A stretch of DNA of 64,000 bases, taken from NCBI GenBank assembly GCA_001662425.1, contig BDDC01000106.1, forward strand, positions 37,284 to 101,283, written 5' to 3'. The translations under genes were made by a program, and so were the position numbers. The DNA comes from Chlamydomonas sphaeroides (lineage: Eukaryota > Chlorophyta > Chlorophyceae > Chlamydomonadales > Chlamydomonadaceae). Position 1 is the first letter of the stretch; every line of letters begins with the position of its first letter. This document shows, piece after piece, positions 43,847 to 56,000 of this stretch. The notes beneath the pieces were generated by a model. It worked only from the letters and a program-made list of their open reading frames with translations, did no database searches and was not told the DNA's origin.

Positions 43847-46800
43847 TCAAGCCACGAAGGCCGCCAGCACGAGCTTGCTGTCCGTGCGAGGAGGCGCTGC
43901 AATGGACGCCGAGCCGCTGTCCTTTCCTGCCTTGATGACTGCATTGTCAATCATTACTGCTGGAGGTTCATCGTTGTCACGTGCGACAGCAGCAGTACCA
44001 TGGGGTTGCGGTAGCGTCGTCTGGGAGTACTGGGAGTCTCTGTCTATAAAAGCCACCACAGCCATTGCCTCCGAGTACAGCTCGGTCGTTATGCCGCCTG
44101 CACCGATGGCGCTGACATCATCGTTGTTGCCGTCCACCGACAACAAGTTGTCGCCGACAGGCATTTTGCTGGCACCGCCCTGCTGCCGGCTGGCGACGTG
44201 GTCCCTCCAGCGCTGCCGCACGCCCACACCAATCAGCAGGAGCATGAAGCCGGCGTTGATGAGGATGATGAGCACACCCACTGCTGTCTGCGTGTTGGGC
44301 GGTCGGGTGGTGGGGCGTGGGAGGCGGTGGCCGGCCTCTAGTCAGTTACGACAAGTAGGAGGATGGGAGTTCAAGGCTGCTGTGGCTGGGCCCTGTGCTG
44401 CCTGCGACAATGGCCAACTAACCCAGCCAGCGTTACACGCACCGCGGAAGTCTGGTCTTGGTCCCGGCTGCCCAGCGCTGTGGGTCCAATGAAGTAGAGA
44501 CTGAGCGTGACAGTGAGCGCCAAGATGCCCAGGCTGAGGAACTCGAGCAGCGTCATGACGCGGCTCTGGGCAGGCGAGAACCCCGTGTTGACGAGGCAGA
44601 TGACCAGGAAGGCGGCCAGGATGAGCGGCAGCTGGTGCGTCACGTCCAGGGAGCGCCCAAAGCTGAATGCAGGTGGCATGGGTATGATGGGGCAGCTGTG
44701 ATACGAGGTGAAGCGCGTGAATGTAATCTTGTTCAACACTGAACTGCACCAGAACACGCACAATACATACAGCTAGGATTTGCGGCAGCCACCATTATCA
44801 CGCTGTAACTGATTTGAGGCAAACTCACACTTCCACGGCCACCAGCAACAGCTGCTGTGATTGAAGCACGCTCTCCCACCAGTAGTAGCGCCGCCTGGGT
44901 TGGGTTTGGGCAGGCCACAGTAGCCACATGTTGGGTCATGAGGGCAGCTTTGTAAGCTTTGCTCGGGTGGGGGCCAATGTGCCTGTACGTTTCTCTGCGG
45001 TATTTAGCATGGTTATGTGGGATGCACGTGCCCAGTCTCTCACTTGTAGCGCAGGAACAGGAAGCCAAAAGACATCTGCACGGGCTGATCGTCGAGTTCA
45101 CTCTGATGGCTCCACAGCGTCAGGGCCGAGGCCACCGGTGGCAGCAGGCACAGCAGGAGGCCGGCCACGACACCCAAGGGCACAAACAGGGCCAGGTGAC
45201 GGCCCGTGTAGCACCTGAGGTGCGAGTGGAAGATCATGTGGAGCAGGAGCGTGTCAAAGCTCAGGGCAAGGTGGGGTATGGCTGGGCACCACATGTGACG
45301 CATGCACACATGAGGTAGACCACCCAGCCTAGGCAGGGCAACCCATGACGTGGCTGCTGGCCTGTTCTCACTGTGCACTCATGTCTCGGATCCAGTAGCC
45401 GTGCGGCCATGTTGCCAGCTGCCGTTCTGGGAAGGGGCCACTGCTTAGGAAACGAATGCGGCATGAAGGACACATTGTAAGGACAGCAAGATGTGCGGTG
45501 GCTTGAGTTTTACGTCGCAGGATAGGCAAGGAGGCGCAATATGCATGTGGGGCCGGCTCATGAGGCTCACCTGCTGTCGTCCAGGCTATAGCAGGCGAAG
45601 ATGCTGAGCACTGCAGGGGCGGGGGTTTGTACCATTAGAGGCAAGAAGGGCGGAGCAGAGCGGCAACGGCAGTCGGTTGCAGGTAGCTGCAGCAGTTTGT
45701 CTATCTGCATTGGGCAATGCTATCTTTTATATTACCAACGCTCGCTCCCACTCACCAACTTGTGCCCAGCCCGGGTACAGCACAAACACAGCCACCATCA
45801 GGACCATGCGCAGCTGCCTCCACAACGACAGGTGCTGGTCCATGATAGCCGCCGTCCGGGCCAGGCTGGTGGACTTGGAGACGGCTGCCTGGCCCGCAGA
45901 CCGTGCGAGGCTGGTCAGCCGCTTTGCGGCCAACACGGCGCTGGTTGAGAGGCGGCTGTGCAAGATGCCACCAAACGAGTTCCTTGAGGCGCCGCCACCA
46001 CTGGTGCGGCGGTTACTGGGGAATTTTTGGGCCGGGGAAGACATTGTTGTCTCTGCTGTCTCAAGGTGCTCCTTGGTGTCCACCACATCCGCCAGGTATA
46101 GGTGAAGCTCACTGCTGTCTTGTCGTACTGCTACTGCATCTGCTGCATCCGCTGCTGCTGCTGCTGCTGCTGCTGCTACTTCAGCTGCTGCTGACCTCTC
46201 TGTGATGTCTCCACTGCTGCTGCTCCGGGCTGGACCAGCCGCCTTTCTGGTGAACCATGCACAGCGCAGCGCCCACAGGCCCATGGATAGCAGCACCACG
46301 ACACAGGGCACAAAGATGGAGGCAAAGACCTGCGCCGTGGCCTGGCCGCTGCTGTTGAGGGAGGGCATCAGGCAGCTTGCGCTGTAGACCTATGGGCAAG
46401 GGATGGTGGTGTGGAGGATACGGTAAGGAGGATAAGGCCTGTGAAACAATCAGGGGGCTTATGCGGCACTGACGAATGAAGGCACATAAACAATCACAGA
46501 AACTGGTTGATTGCAATTGACCACAACCTAGTTGCTCCCTGGCACCCTGCCCTGCAGCAGTGATCTTTAGCATCCTCTTGCATTGCGTCACGCACCACAG
46601 CCGTCTCCACACCAGTCAGCATGCCCAGGGTGCCTTGGAACTTGGCAATCACATCAGGGTACGAGACCTGAAGCCTTGTAACGATGATGAAATACTGCAT
46701 GTGCAGAATTCCAATCTGTGACAGTACGGTTGCATTTGGCAGCACACGGGTAGCTGCATTATTACGGCATTAACAAATGTGGGTTCACTCTAGACAGCGA

Positions 46801-47068
46801 GCTTTGTTGGCAGGTTGCTGATAGACTGCTGCATCCTGCCCCACACTACCCACACACACCTTGAGCATGTCTGCCATGCTGCCCTCGACGTTGTGTGCTC
46901 CCTGGGCCCCCTCCCGGATGTTGGTGAAGGTCACCACCAGCACCAGCCCCACATTCACAAGCACGGACAGGATGCCAAGGCTTATGGTGCGAGCCAGATG
47001 TGGGCAGCTGCGGCATTCAAACTCCGAATTGATGTAGTACCCTCGCTCACAGGCAGCACACAGGTTGC
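43847..47068 (-). other. C-terminal multi-pass membrane region of the giant protein
   Basis: After the Cys-rich NLCAACERGYYINSEFECRS come hydrophobic segments TISLGILSVLVNVGLVLVV, VFASIFVPCVVVLLSMGLWA, MVLMVAVFVLYPGWAQV, LALFVPLGVVAGLLLCLL, LPLILAAFLVICLVNTGF, LLEFLSLGILALTVTLSLYF and VGVLIILINAGFMLLLIGV. Conserved-looking joints are SAQCYTGRHLAL and FLFLRYKRRYYWWESVL, each assembled across introns, a pattern I associate with large algal membrane proteins often labelled TRP-like. A cytosolic loop (exon 46389-45756) holds a poly-Ala run and many Ser/Arg. Confidence 0.75.
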
Positions 47069-50000
47069 CTGGGGTGTCAACATGCATGGAGATGGAGGTT
47101 ATTGGCGCACAGGAGCTTGTGGCAAGCTAGCACACAGCTGCCTGCCAGCATGCATGCCAGTCAGGAATACTAGGCAGCCATATCCCTCGAGTACAATGAA
47201 CTTCACCCTGATGAACATGTCGCATGCCAACGTACCCGTGTAGCCCAGGGCACACTGCTGCTGTGTATAGGAGGCTGTGTCCAGGGCTGGCCCCCACAGC
47301 TGGCAAAGGGCCAGCATGGACTGCGTGGCATTTGGCAGGGGGCGGCTGACCGCCTGTAGGTTCTGTGCCAGGTAGCCGTGCTGCTGGCAGGCCGCAAGCC
47401 AGCTTGTGCGGCTGTGGTGTGTGTTATCTGTAGCAACCTGGATGCCATTGTCAGCGGTAGACAAATTGTAGGACAGCGCCCATTCCTCCAGCAGCTGCAT
47501 CCATCTTGCATCTGTGTTGTCTAGATCAGTGGTCACCACACCACACGCAGCTGAGAACGGGCACTGGTGGAGCTTGGAAGAGTCTGGTGCGCTGTGCCAG
47601 AAGCCTGGGGCAATGACAGCACAGTGACAGATGCAGGTAGTGAATTGTTTGATTCATGAGCATACATTGGTCATTAATGCCCATTACGCACCATCATTTC
47701 AGCACGCAACGGTGCCCCACACACTCACCAGGGCGTGGCACCAGCAGCGGCCCTCCGTGGCACACGGCGCCCTGGGGACAGAACACACAGGCTGGCCCGG
47801 ACCCGGAGGCCACATCCTGCTGCATGGCGTCCAGCATGACCTGTCAGGGAGAAGATTATTGCGGGGTGCAATGGGCTGTAAACCGTCTATATAAGTTGCC
47901 AGCTTGCTTGCCGGGGACCTATTAGAACTCATGATGTGCGCCGCTTGTGTACCTGCTCCTTGGAGCCGTCTGCACTCAAGGTCCAACGGTCGTCCCGCCA
48001 CAGGCCGGTTGTCTGGGGGGCGCAGGCCTGGCAGCCGACCCATGCCGTTTTGTTATCCCTGCCCGGGTCATCCAGCAGTGTATCGCCGGTGGGGCAGGGC
48101 AGCAGCTCCACATGTATCTGCAATGGCGCCACCTGGGGAGCAACCCATTGAGCAAAGCAAAGAGGATGGAGCTAGCTTCTGAATGGCATATATGCATGCA
48201 CACCCGCCAGCAATGCAAGCAAGCAAGCACGGCAGCTCATCAGCAGCAGGCAGCCGCTGCAAATGAGGAGTCTGCACAGCCAGCACAGGCCATATACCAG
48301 CAGACACCATTATGCAGCAGGACGTGCCAGCAGTGAGGCATCTGAAGCCACTGTGTATCGACCATACCAACTGTGCAGGCTGGGCTAGCTGGGCACGCTC
48401 ACACCTGGTAAAGGCCTCCATCTGTGTCACTTCTGGCCACAAACTCGAGGGTGTAGCGGCCTGGCCAGCCCAGCACTTTCATCTGGCGCCACTCGGCAAT
48501 GCCCTCAGAAATACTGGGGGTGGGAGCACACGGTACACATATCAGCAGTTGACAGCATGGGCTGATGTGGTTCAGTGCTTGTACTCATCTGATGTTCAAA
48601 AAACCAATCCTTCACATCCACACATGAGCTATTATTCCAAGCACGTCCCCATCACACCAGCAGCCTAGCCGTGTCCAACCAGCCCTGTCACGTCATACAC
48701 ACCTGCTGGTCAGGGACCCTCCTGCTGCAAAGCCTGGGTCCAGATTTGCTAGGACCACACTGCTGCTATCTGCAGCTCTGGTGTTGCTGATGGCTGCAGT
48801 GTTGCCAGTCCCCGGCACATTTGTTGCAGCCCACTTTAGGCTGACCGAAACCATGTACGGCACCACATCTGCAACACGCATACAGGTGGGGACCAATCAT
48901 GGGGTACATGGGTTGTACACATGGTAGGGTCGCATAAGCTGCATGGCTCACTGCTGCTTTTCCACAAGCCCCATAACACAGCATGGCCACTGCTGTAGGC
49001 TGCATGCCACAGCTTGTTGCCTAGCCTAGCTGGTTCCCAATGCGCACATACCTGTCTTGACAACCAGGCCCAGGGCATTGATGAAATTCACTTGTAGTGG
49101 GAAGGGCTCTGCTGGCCGGAGCCTGAGCACGTGAATGTTGCTTGTGTTGACCTGTGTCTGCTGGACGAGGCGCATCTCCGTTGGGGGCATATCTAGGGGT
49201 AGCAGCACCTGCTGCAAAGTTGAGTTCATGCTGCCAGTGTCATCGACACTGGAAAGCGCTCCACATGTGCTAAGCGCCTGCACCAGATTGCACAGCATGG
49301 GGTTTGAGCCCTCACAAGGTGGCAGGAATGGAGCAGGAAGAGGGACCCCCTGCTGGTATGTAGCCTGGCCTCCAGTCATTTGGCATTGGGCATACACTGC
49401 CCGTGCCCCAGCATCCACAGACCAAACAGGTCGTCTCTGCATTGGGCATAATGCAAAACACCAGCAGGGTGGGCTCAGTATGTAGGTGGTTGGGCAGGTT
49501 TGGCCCGCAGCCAGACATGCCGGCGGCAATCATATAAGCCCCTCCTTGCTTGATTGATTGCCACTGTGCCCACCGCCACTGTGAAATCCAGGCCCAGCAC
49601 ACACAGGCATGTGGAGCACACTTGCAGACTCAGCTGTGCAATGGACAAGTCAACACATGCACATGCATACCTGGGCAGGTGGCAGCTTGGTATCAAGAAT
49701 GTGCAGCCCCAGGCCAGGACATAAGCCCTGACTCAGGGTGTCATGGGTCGTGACAGGTCGACATGTCTGGGTGGTTGCCACTGCAGAGCCCACATGGTCT
49801 GCAGAGTTGCTTTGAGCAATGTAGCTGGTGTTCAGGGTAATTAACGCATTGCCATGGATAAAGAGTGCGCCTCCATGCCCTGCATACCGCTGATATGGTG
49901 AGGCTGCACGCACTAGTGCATGGTTGGCCCGGAAGAACAGGTTTGCCATGAGGAGGGAGGGCTGCTGCTGCTGGGTGTTGTTGGTGGCAGGGATGGTAGC

Positions 50001-53000
50001 TAGGGGATTGTTGCTGAGCAGGTCAGCTAGGGACCCCAGGGCTGCACCACCGCCAGTGCTGGCATTGTTGGATTCAAGCACAGAGCCCTCAAGCAGCACT
50101 GGGCCCATGCAGGCACTTATAAGAAGGCCGCCGCCCAGCCGCTGAGCTGTGTTCTCCAGGGCAGTGCTGTTGCTGAGGCGCAGGCCTGCACAGCCCACAG
50201 CTGCCAGACCACCTCCTGATTGCAGTGCACGGTTAGCCTTGAGACGCACTGTAGTAAGTGTTGCAGCTGCTCCCTCTGCAAGGTGCAGCCCACCACCATC
50301 CCCATCCACTGTGTTATTCTGCAGGCTGCTGCTGGCAATGCTGAGCATGTCACTGGGACAGGGCTGCAGCCGATTGCCCGAGCACTGAGCGCTAATGCCC
50401 CCCCCAGCTTGTAGCGCCCTGTTGCCAGTAACAACCACACCATGGACCTTGAGTTGCAACCCAGCTGATGGGAGGGCAACAAGAGCCAGGGCCCCTCCCA
50501 GCGCAGCTGTGTTGCTGTCCAAAATCGTTGAGGCTTCCAGCACCACTTGTTTGGTGCAGGCGCTTATGAAAATGCCACCACCAGCACGATCTGCTGTGCT
50601 GGCCAGGATGCTGCTGTTGCTGATGTGGAGGCCAGCACAGGCCACCGCTGCCAGTGCTCCTCCTGAACCTGCAGCCCGGTTTGCCTCCATCTTCATGCCA
50701 GACAAGCCTGCTGCAGCACCTGTTGCCACATGCAGGCCTCCACCATCAGTCACTGCAGTGTTGTTGGATATGAGGCTGCTGGTCAGGCTGAGCATATTAC
50801 TGGGGCAGGGGGCATGGCCCTCGGCACACTGGGCGCTGATGCCACCCCCAGACAGCAGAGCAAAATTATTGCTGATTACACTACCAAGGACCTCAAGCTG
50901 TGTACCAGCAGCAGCCTGAACTGTCAGTGCTCCACCTGACGTGGCACTGTTGTCCTCAAGGGTGGAGTCCTGTAAGACCAGTAGAGAGCTACTGCTGCTG
51001 CCACTGCTGCTGCTGCTGCCTCCACTGCCTGCTACCATATGTGCAAACATAGCACCACCAGAGAGTGCTGCTGTGTTGCGCCTGGATGTCATATTCTGGA
51101 CAAGCCCCACACCTCCTGGGCCGGCTGCAGCAAAGCACAAGCCGCCACCACTCTGAGTCTTGGCCTGGTTGCCCTCAAGGATCGTGCCACCGTTTAGCAA
51201 GGCGTCCGCTCCATATGCGAACTCTATGTACAGGCCACCTCCTAGCTCCTGCTGAGCTGTATTGCTGATGAAGCTGCTTGCCTCAATGTGTGTCCACCAG
51301 CCATTGCTTATTATGCTGCTGCTGCTGCTCCAGCCTGCATTGACTGCTGCTTTTGCAGGTGTCAGCATGGTAGCCTGCATTGATGAAGCTGATGAGCGAG
51401 TGATATCAAGCATGGAAGCCAGCGCCCCTCCACTCAGGCGAGCTGTGTTGCCACGGAACGTTGTGGCTGAGATCCTGGTACAGCAGGACACAGCTGCCAC
51501 CGCCCCACCATTGAATTGGCAGCTGTTATTCATGAAGCTGGAGGCCTTAAGCACCAGTAGGCAACTGCTGGGATCCAAGGTGTGAGAGTCCAGTGCTTGC
51601 AGGGTGCTTGAGCTGCTGCCCTCAATGTCCACCTCATGCTTTGGCTGCACCACCATTGCGAGTGCCCCTCCATAGCCACCCGCAGCAGCTGAGACAGCAC
51701 GGGGCCCGCCTGCACCACCATTTTGGCCAGCACTGTTGCCAGCAAGGGTGCTGTTACAGATAAACAGCTCAACGCTGATGGCTCCAGAGACTGCGGACAA
51801 TATACTGATGGCTCCACCTGCATTGCTTGCCCGGTTGCTAACAAACTTGCTGCCATTGCTGATGCTGAGCTGCAGGGGTATGCGCTGTGCATTGCCCAGC
51901 TCACTGGATGGGTCAACAGTTGCCGCCACAGCAATGGCAACACCACCTCCCTCCTGGTCTGCCCAGTTTCCTTGGAAACACGTGTTGACAAAGCTGAGGT
52001 TGGCGGTAAGCAGGCTGCTGCTTGGCTGTTGTTGCAGTCCTGGTGCAAGCAGGTGTGCCAGGAGTGGTGAGCCCTGTGTGTGGGTGTGAGCATTGAGTTG
52101 AGACATGGAAGGCAGTGCTTGGCATTGCACATTCATATATACACAGATATACGTTCATTTGTAAGGAAAGTAAATCAGTAACACGTGGCACATCGGTCAT
52201 GTGTAGCTAGCAGGTAAGCAGGGATGTGTTTAGGTGGGTGCACCATTGCAGGGAGCAGAGCCCAGCGACGTCCCAAATAAAAGAACAAAATGCACCCAGC
52301 TCGGGAGCCACCCTGTTCATTCCAGCCAGTGTGCATATATGTAGGTTTCCTGGTGTTGGTAGTTCATGGTGTTGTGGGACGGCAGCCCACAACACCCAGC
52401 ACTAGTGTATGCATGCTAGCAACACAACATGGCCCTGGCACAGCACACCCAAAGTACAATGCTTACCTACAAATGTAGGGACCACAGGCAGCCGGGGCAA
52501 GAGCAAGGCCCATTATAAGTTAGTAAGGTCTGTCGGCAGACTAGGCAGACGGGGAGGTGTGCAGCAGTAACACAGAGCAAGCAGGGCACACACTTGTAGG
52601 GAGGTGTTGGACATAAATACGCAGAGATGTATGTTCACATGCTCCTGCTGCTGCCTGCAATTGCACAGCCTAACCATCCCAGCTGGATCCATACCACATA
52701 TGGATCTGACAGACGTACACCAAAATATAGAAATAGAAATAGAAATAGAAATAGAAATAGAAATAGAAATAGAAATAGAAATAGAAATAGAAGTAGAAAT
52801 AGAAATAGAAATAGAAATAGAAGTAGAAATAGAAATAGAAATAGAAATAGAAATAGAAATAGAAATAGAAATAGAAATAGAAGTAGAAATAGAAATAGAA
52901 ATAGAAATAGAAATAGAAATAGAAATAGAAATAGAAATAGAAATAGAAATAGAAACAGAAATAGAAATAGAAATAGAAATAGAAATAGAAATAGCTTGTA

Positions 53001-56000
53001 ATGCAGAGCCCATGTCGTTCGATCATGCAGGAGGTAGGGTGGACCGTGTGTGGATGGGAATGAGTCTCCATGACCATGGTTGTGCATTGGCATGCAACAT
53101 ACACAGCATCTAGCTCCATCTCAAGCGTATAGCCACACTAGCTGCCCCGCCCAATCATACCATTTGTGCCAACTCCCACATGCTGCACCCCACCATCCCA
53201 ACACCCACATCCAAAGCTCACCTGTGCAGGCACAGCCACATGTATGACGCCCCCGCTGCCACCAGTGGCCTTGTTTCCCAAGAAGATTGTGTCACGCACA
53301 TCCAATTGCTGCGGGGGTGTTGCCAGGTAGAGGACGCCACCAGAGCCGCCAGCCTCACAATTTGAGATGTTTGCACCGATGATATTCACATGCTGGGCTC
53401 GCATGATTCGTGCCACACCACCATCACCACCCACAGCCTGCGAGTGGACCAGCCTGACGCCATTGCTGATTGTGAGGTTGTCAAGGATGTCTACAGCCAA
53501 GACACCACCTGGAGGCAGCCATCAGTCAATGCATGAAAATAGGTGACACAATGTCAGCAGTATGCATGGAGGAGGCAGGTGAGAGGCCACCATGTGAAGG
53601 CTGTGCCCATCCCCTGAGTACTTCTGCTGCATGTTGGCCATGGCATGTTGACTGAACCCTATAAATGCAGCCGCACCAGCCTTGAGCCCACAGGCCAAAC
53701 ACTACTCTCTCACCGTGGTTGGCTGCACGGTTACCATCAAGCATGACACCATTGCTGACTGTGAAGGAGGACAACCACCGGCCTATTGAGTAGACACCTC
53801 CATGGGTGCCCGCACTATTGCCAGCCACACGTGTCTTGCTGCCACGAATCACCATATCATGTGCAGAGCTTCCAGTAAAGATGACACCACCTTCATACTG
53901 AAATGCTGTGTTGGCACTGACATTGCTGTCCTCAATCAGGATCTGTCCTATGGTTGTGTTGCCAACATACAAGACCCCTCCCTGCCACTCTGCACGGTTG
54001 CTGAGCAGCTGGCTGGTGTTGATCAGGATTGCAGTGTTGATGGTATTGCCCACTGCCAGGAAGCCGCCACGCAAGGCCCGGCAGCCTTGAATGGTGCTGT
54101 TGACAATCTGCAAGCTGCCCAGGCTGCCTGAAAGAGAGATTGCACCGCCCATGTTCTGTGGGGAGCTGCAATTGGCCAGCAGGGTGCCATTCAGCTCAAT
54201 TCTGTCAGCTTGCTGGGCGTAAATGAAGCCACCTTCTCCTGTTGCTGCTGTGTTGTTGACAATGCGGGAGCCAGGCTGCAGGATGATAGAGCCAATTGTG
54301 CCACTGCTCCTTATAGTACCAAGTGGTGCTCCACCATTGTGTGATACAGAGCTGTCATGGCCTATGACGAGCTCTCCAAGGTGCTCAGAAATGGCAAGGA
54401 TTGAGGTGGTCACAACATTAATTACGCCAGTGTTGCCATCAATGGTAGAGCTGTTTGTAAGCAGGAAACGGCCAACACGATCAACAGCAAAGACAGGCAA
54501 CTGAACCTTGTTGCGGTCAATGTGGCTGTGATCTCTTATCTCAATTGTTCCAACTTCTTCACTGCCAGCATAGAAGACACCACGGACGAAATCCGTTTGA
54601 CCAGTGACATCATTGTCACTAACAGAGGAGTGGTCAGCTATCACTATCCAAGAGACAGAGCGGTCGGCTTTGACAGCTGTCTCTTGCTGTGCGTCTGAGT
54701 GCTTAAGCCAAAGCACATTGCCTCTGTTGCCAGAGACAGAGCTTCTGCCTGTGATGATGAGGCTGTCCACACGCCAGGGACAAAATACATCACGTGTATT
54801 GTTGTTTAATGTGCTGACATTAGCAACAATAATGTGCCGTGTCTTGCCAGGCCCCGGCTGCCGCTCATGGAATGCATTGGCAGCCAGTACATAGGCAGCG
54901 TCATTAGAGTCTGCATGGCTGCCATCTGATAGCACAAACCCATTTGACAGTGGTCCAACCACGTGTAGGACACTGATACCAGCACGATTGTATGATACAC
55001 TGCTCCCTTGTGATATCAGAAGTGAGCTGGCATCAGTATGGACATACAGCACAGCTCCCTCATCAGACCAGTTGTTGTCCAGCCTGCTGCTCAGCACCTC
55101 AACAGGGCCAACGCTAAAGAGGGTGTAGATGACACCACCTGCACACAAGCGCATGGGCCAGTGTGCGTGTTGTGTTGAGGAGCAAGCATATATGTAATGT
55201 GACATGACATGCAGTGGTCCATCACATGGCCATGCAGCGGGTTCCACATGGCACCGGGGCTGTGCCCCTAGATGCACCTTCTCTCGACTCCCATAACCAG
55301 GTCTGAATAAAATCAAACAAGGATGCCAACTATTCTATGAAGACCTGGTTATGGGGGTTCCGTGCCGTACATGGGGTCAAAACACAGGGTTCAGGGGGAG
55401 CCCAACCTCTATGGACTTCAACACCATGCGGGATCACTTCCAGTCCCAAGTCCCACAATAGCTCTGGCATCCATACAAGCACATTGATAGCTTGCTATGG
55501 TCGGGAACAGATGGGACACGATTCAAGGGCTGCCAGCGGTGGGCCAGGGGGCTTGTCGGTGACCAGCCTCCCCTAACGACCATGGCTGCTGCTGCCCCAG
55601 AGCCTTGACAACGGCTATCCATGCTATACGGATGTGTTGGATGTGTTAGGGGTGGTCGGTGTTGTTTTCTGAGGGGAAACGGGTTTGTGTGGCCAGCACC
55701 ACTGCCGTACCCATGATTAGAGGACCCTCCTGTAGGGACCTAGAAGGCCTAATCCAGTAGTAGAACACAGTACACATGTAAGCTCCAACAGTAGACAAAG
55801 GTGCCAAAGCTTGTGCCAACCTCGTGTGCACACAGCCACTTTTGCAACAGTCGGCAGGCCTCTTTATTTTGGTCCAGCTGGCCGCAACTTGCTAATCACC
55901 GACTTCTTTGAGAGGGCTCAGTGGGGCTGACATAGCACTTGGGTTATCTTAAGACGTGTTGCAGAAGTCATCTTGCTATGTATGGCGCATGCTTCACCAA

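Noticed and set aside
52604..53119. Frames encoding poly-Glu-Ile, Asn-Arg, Phe-Leu or Tyr-Phe repeats
   Set aside because: All are readings of the TAGAAA microsatellite, which lies inside an intron of the giant gene.
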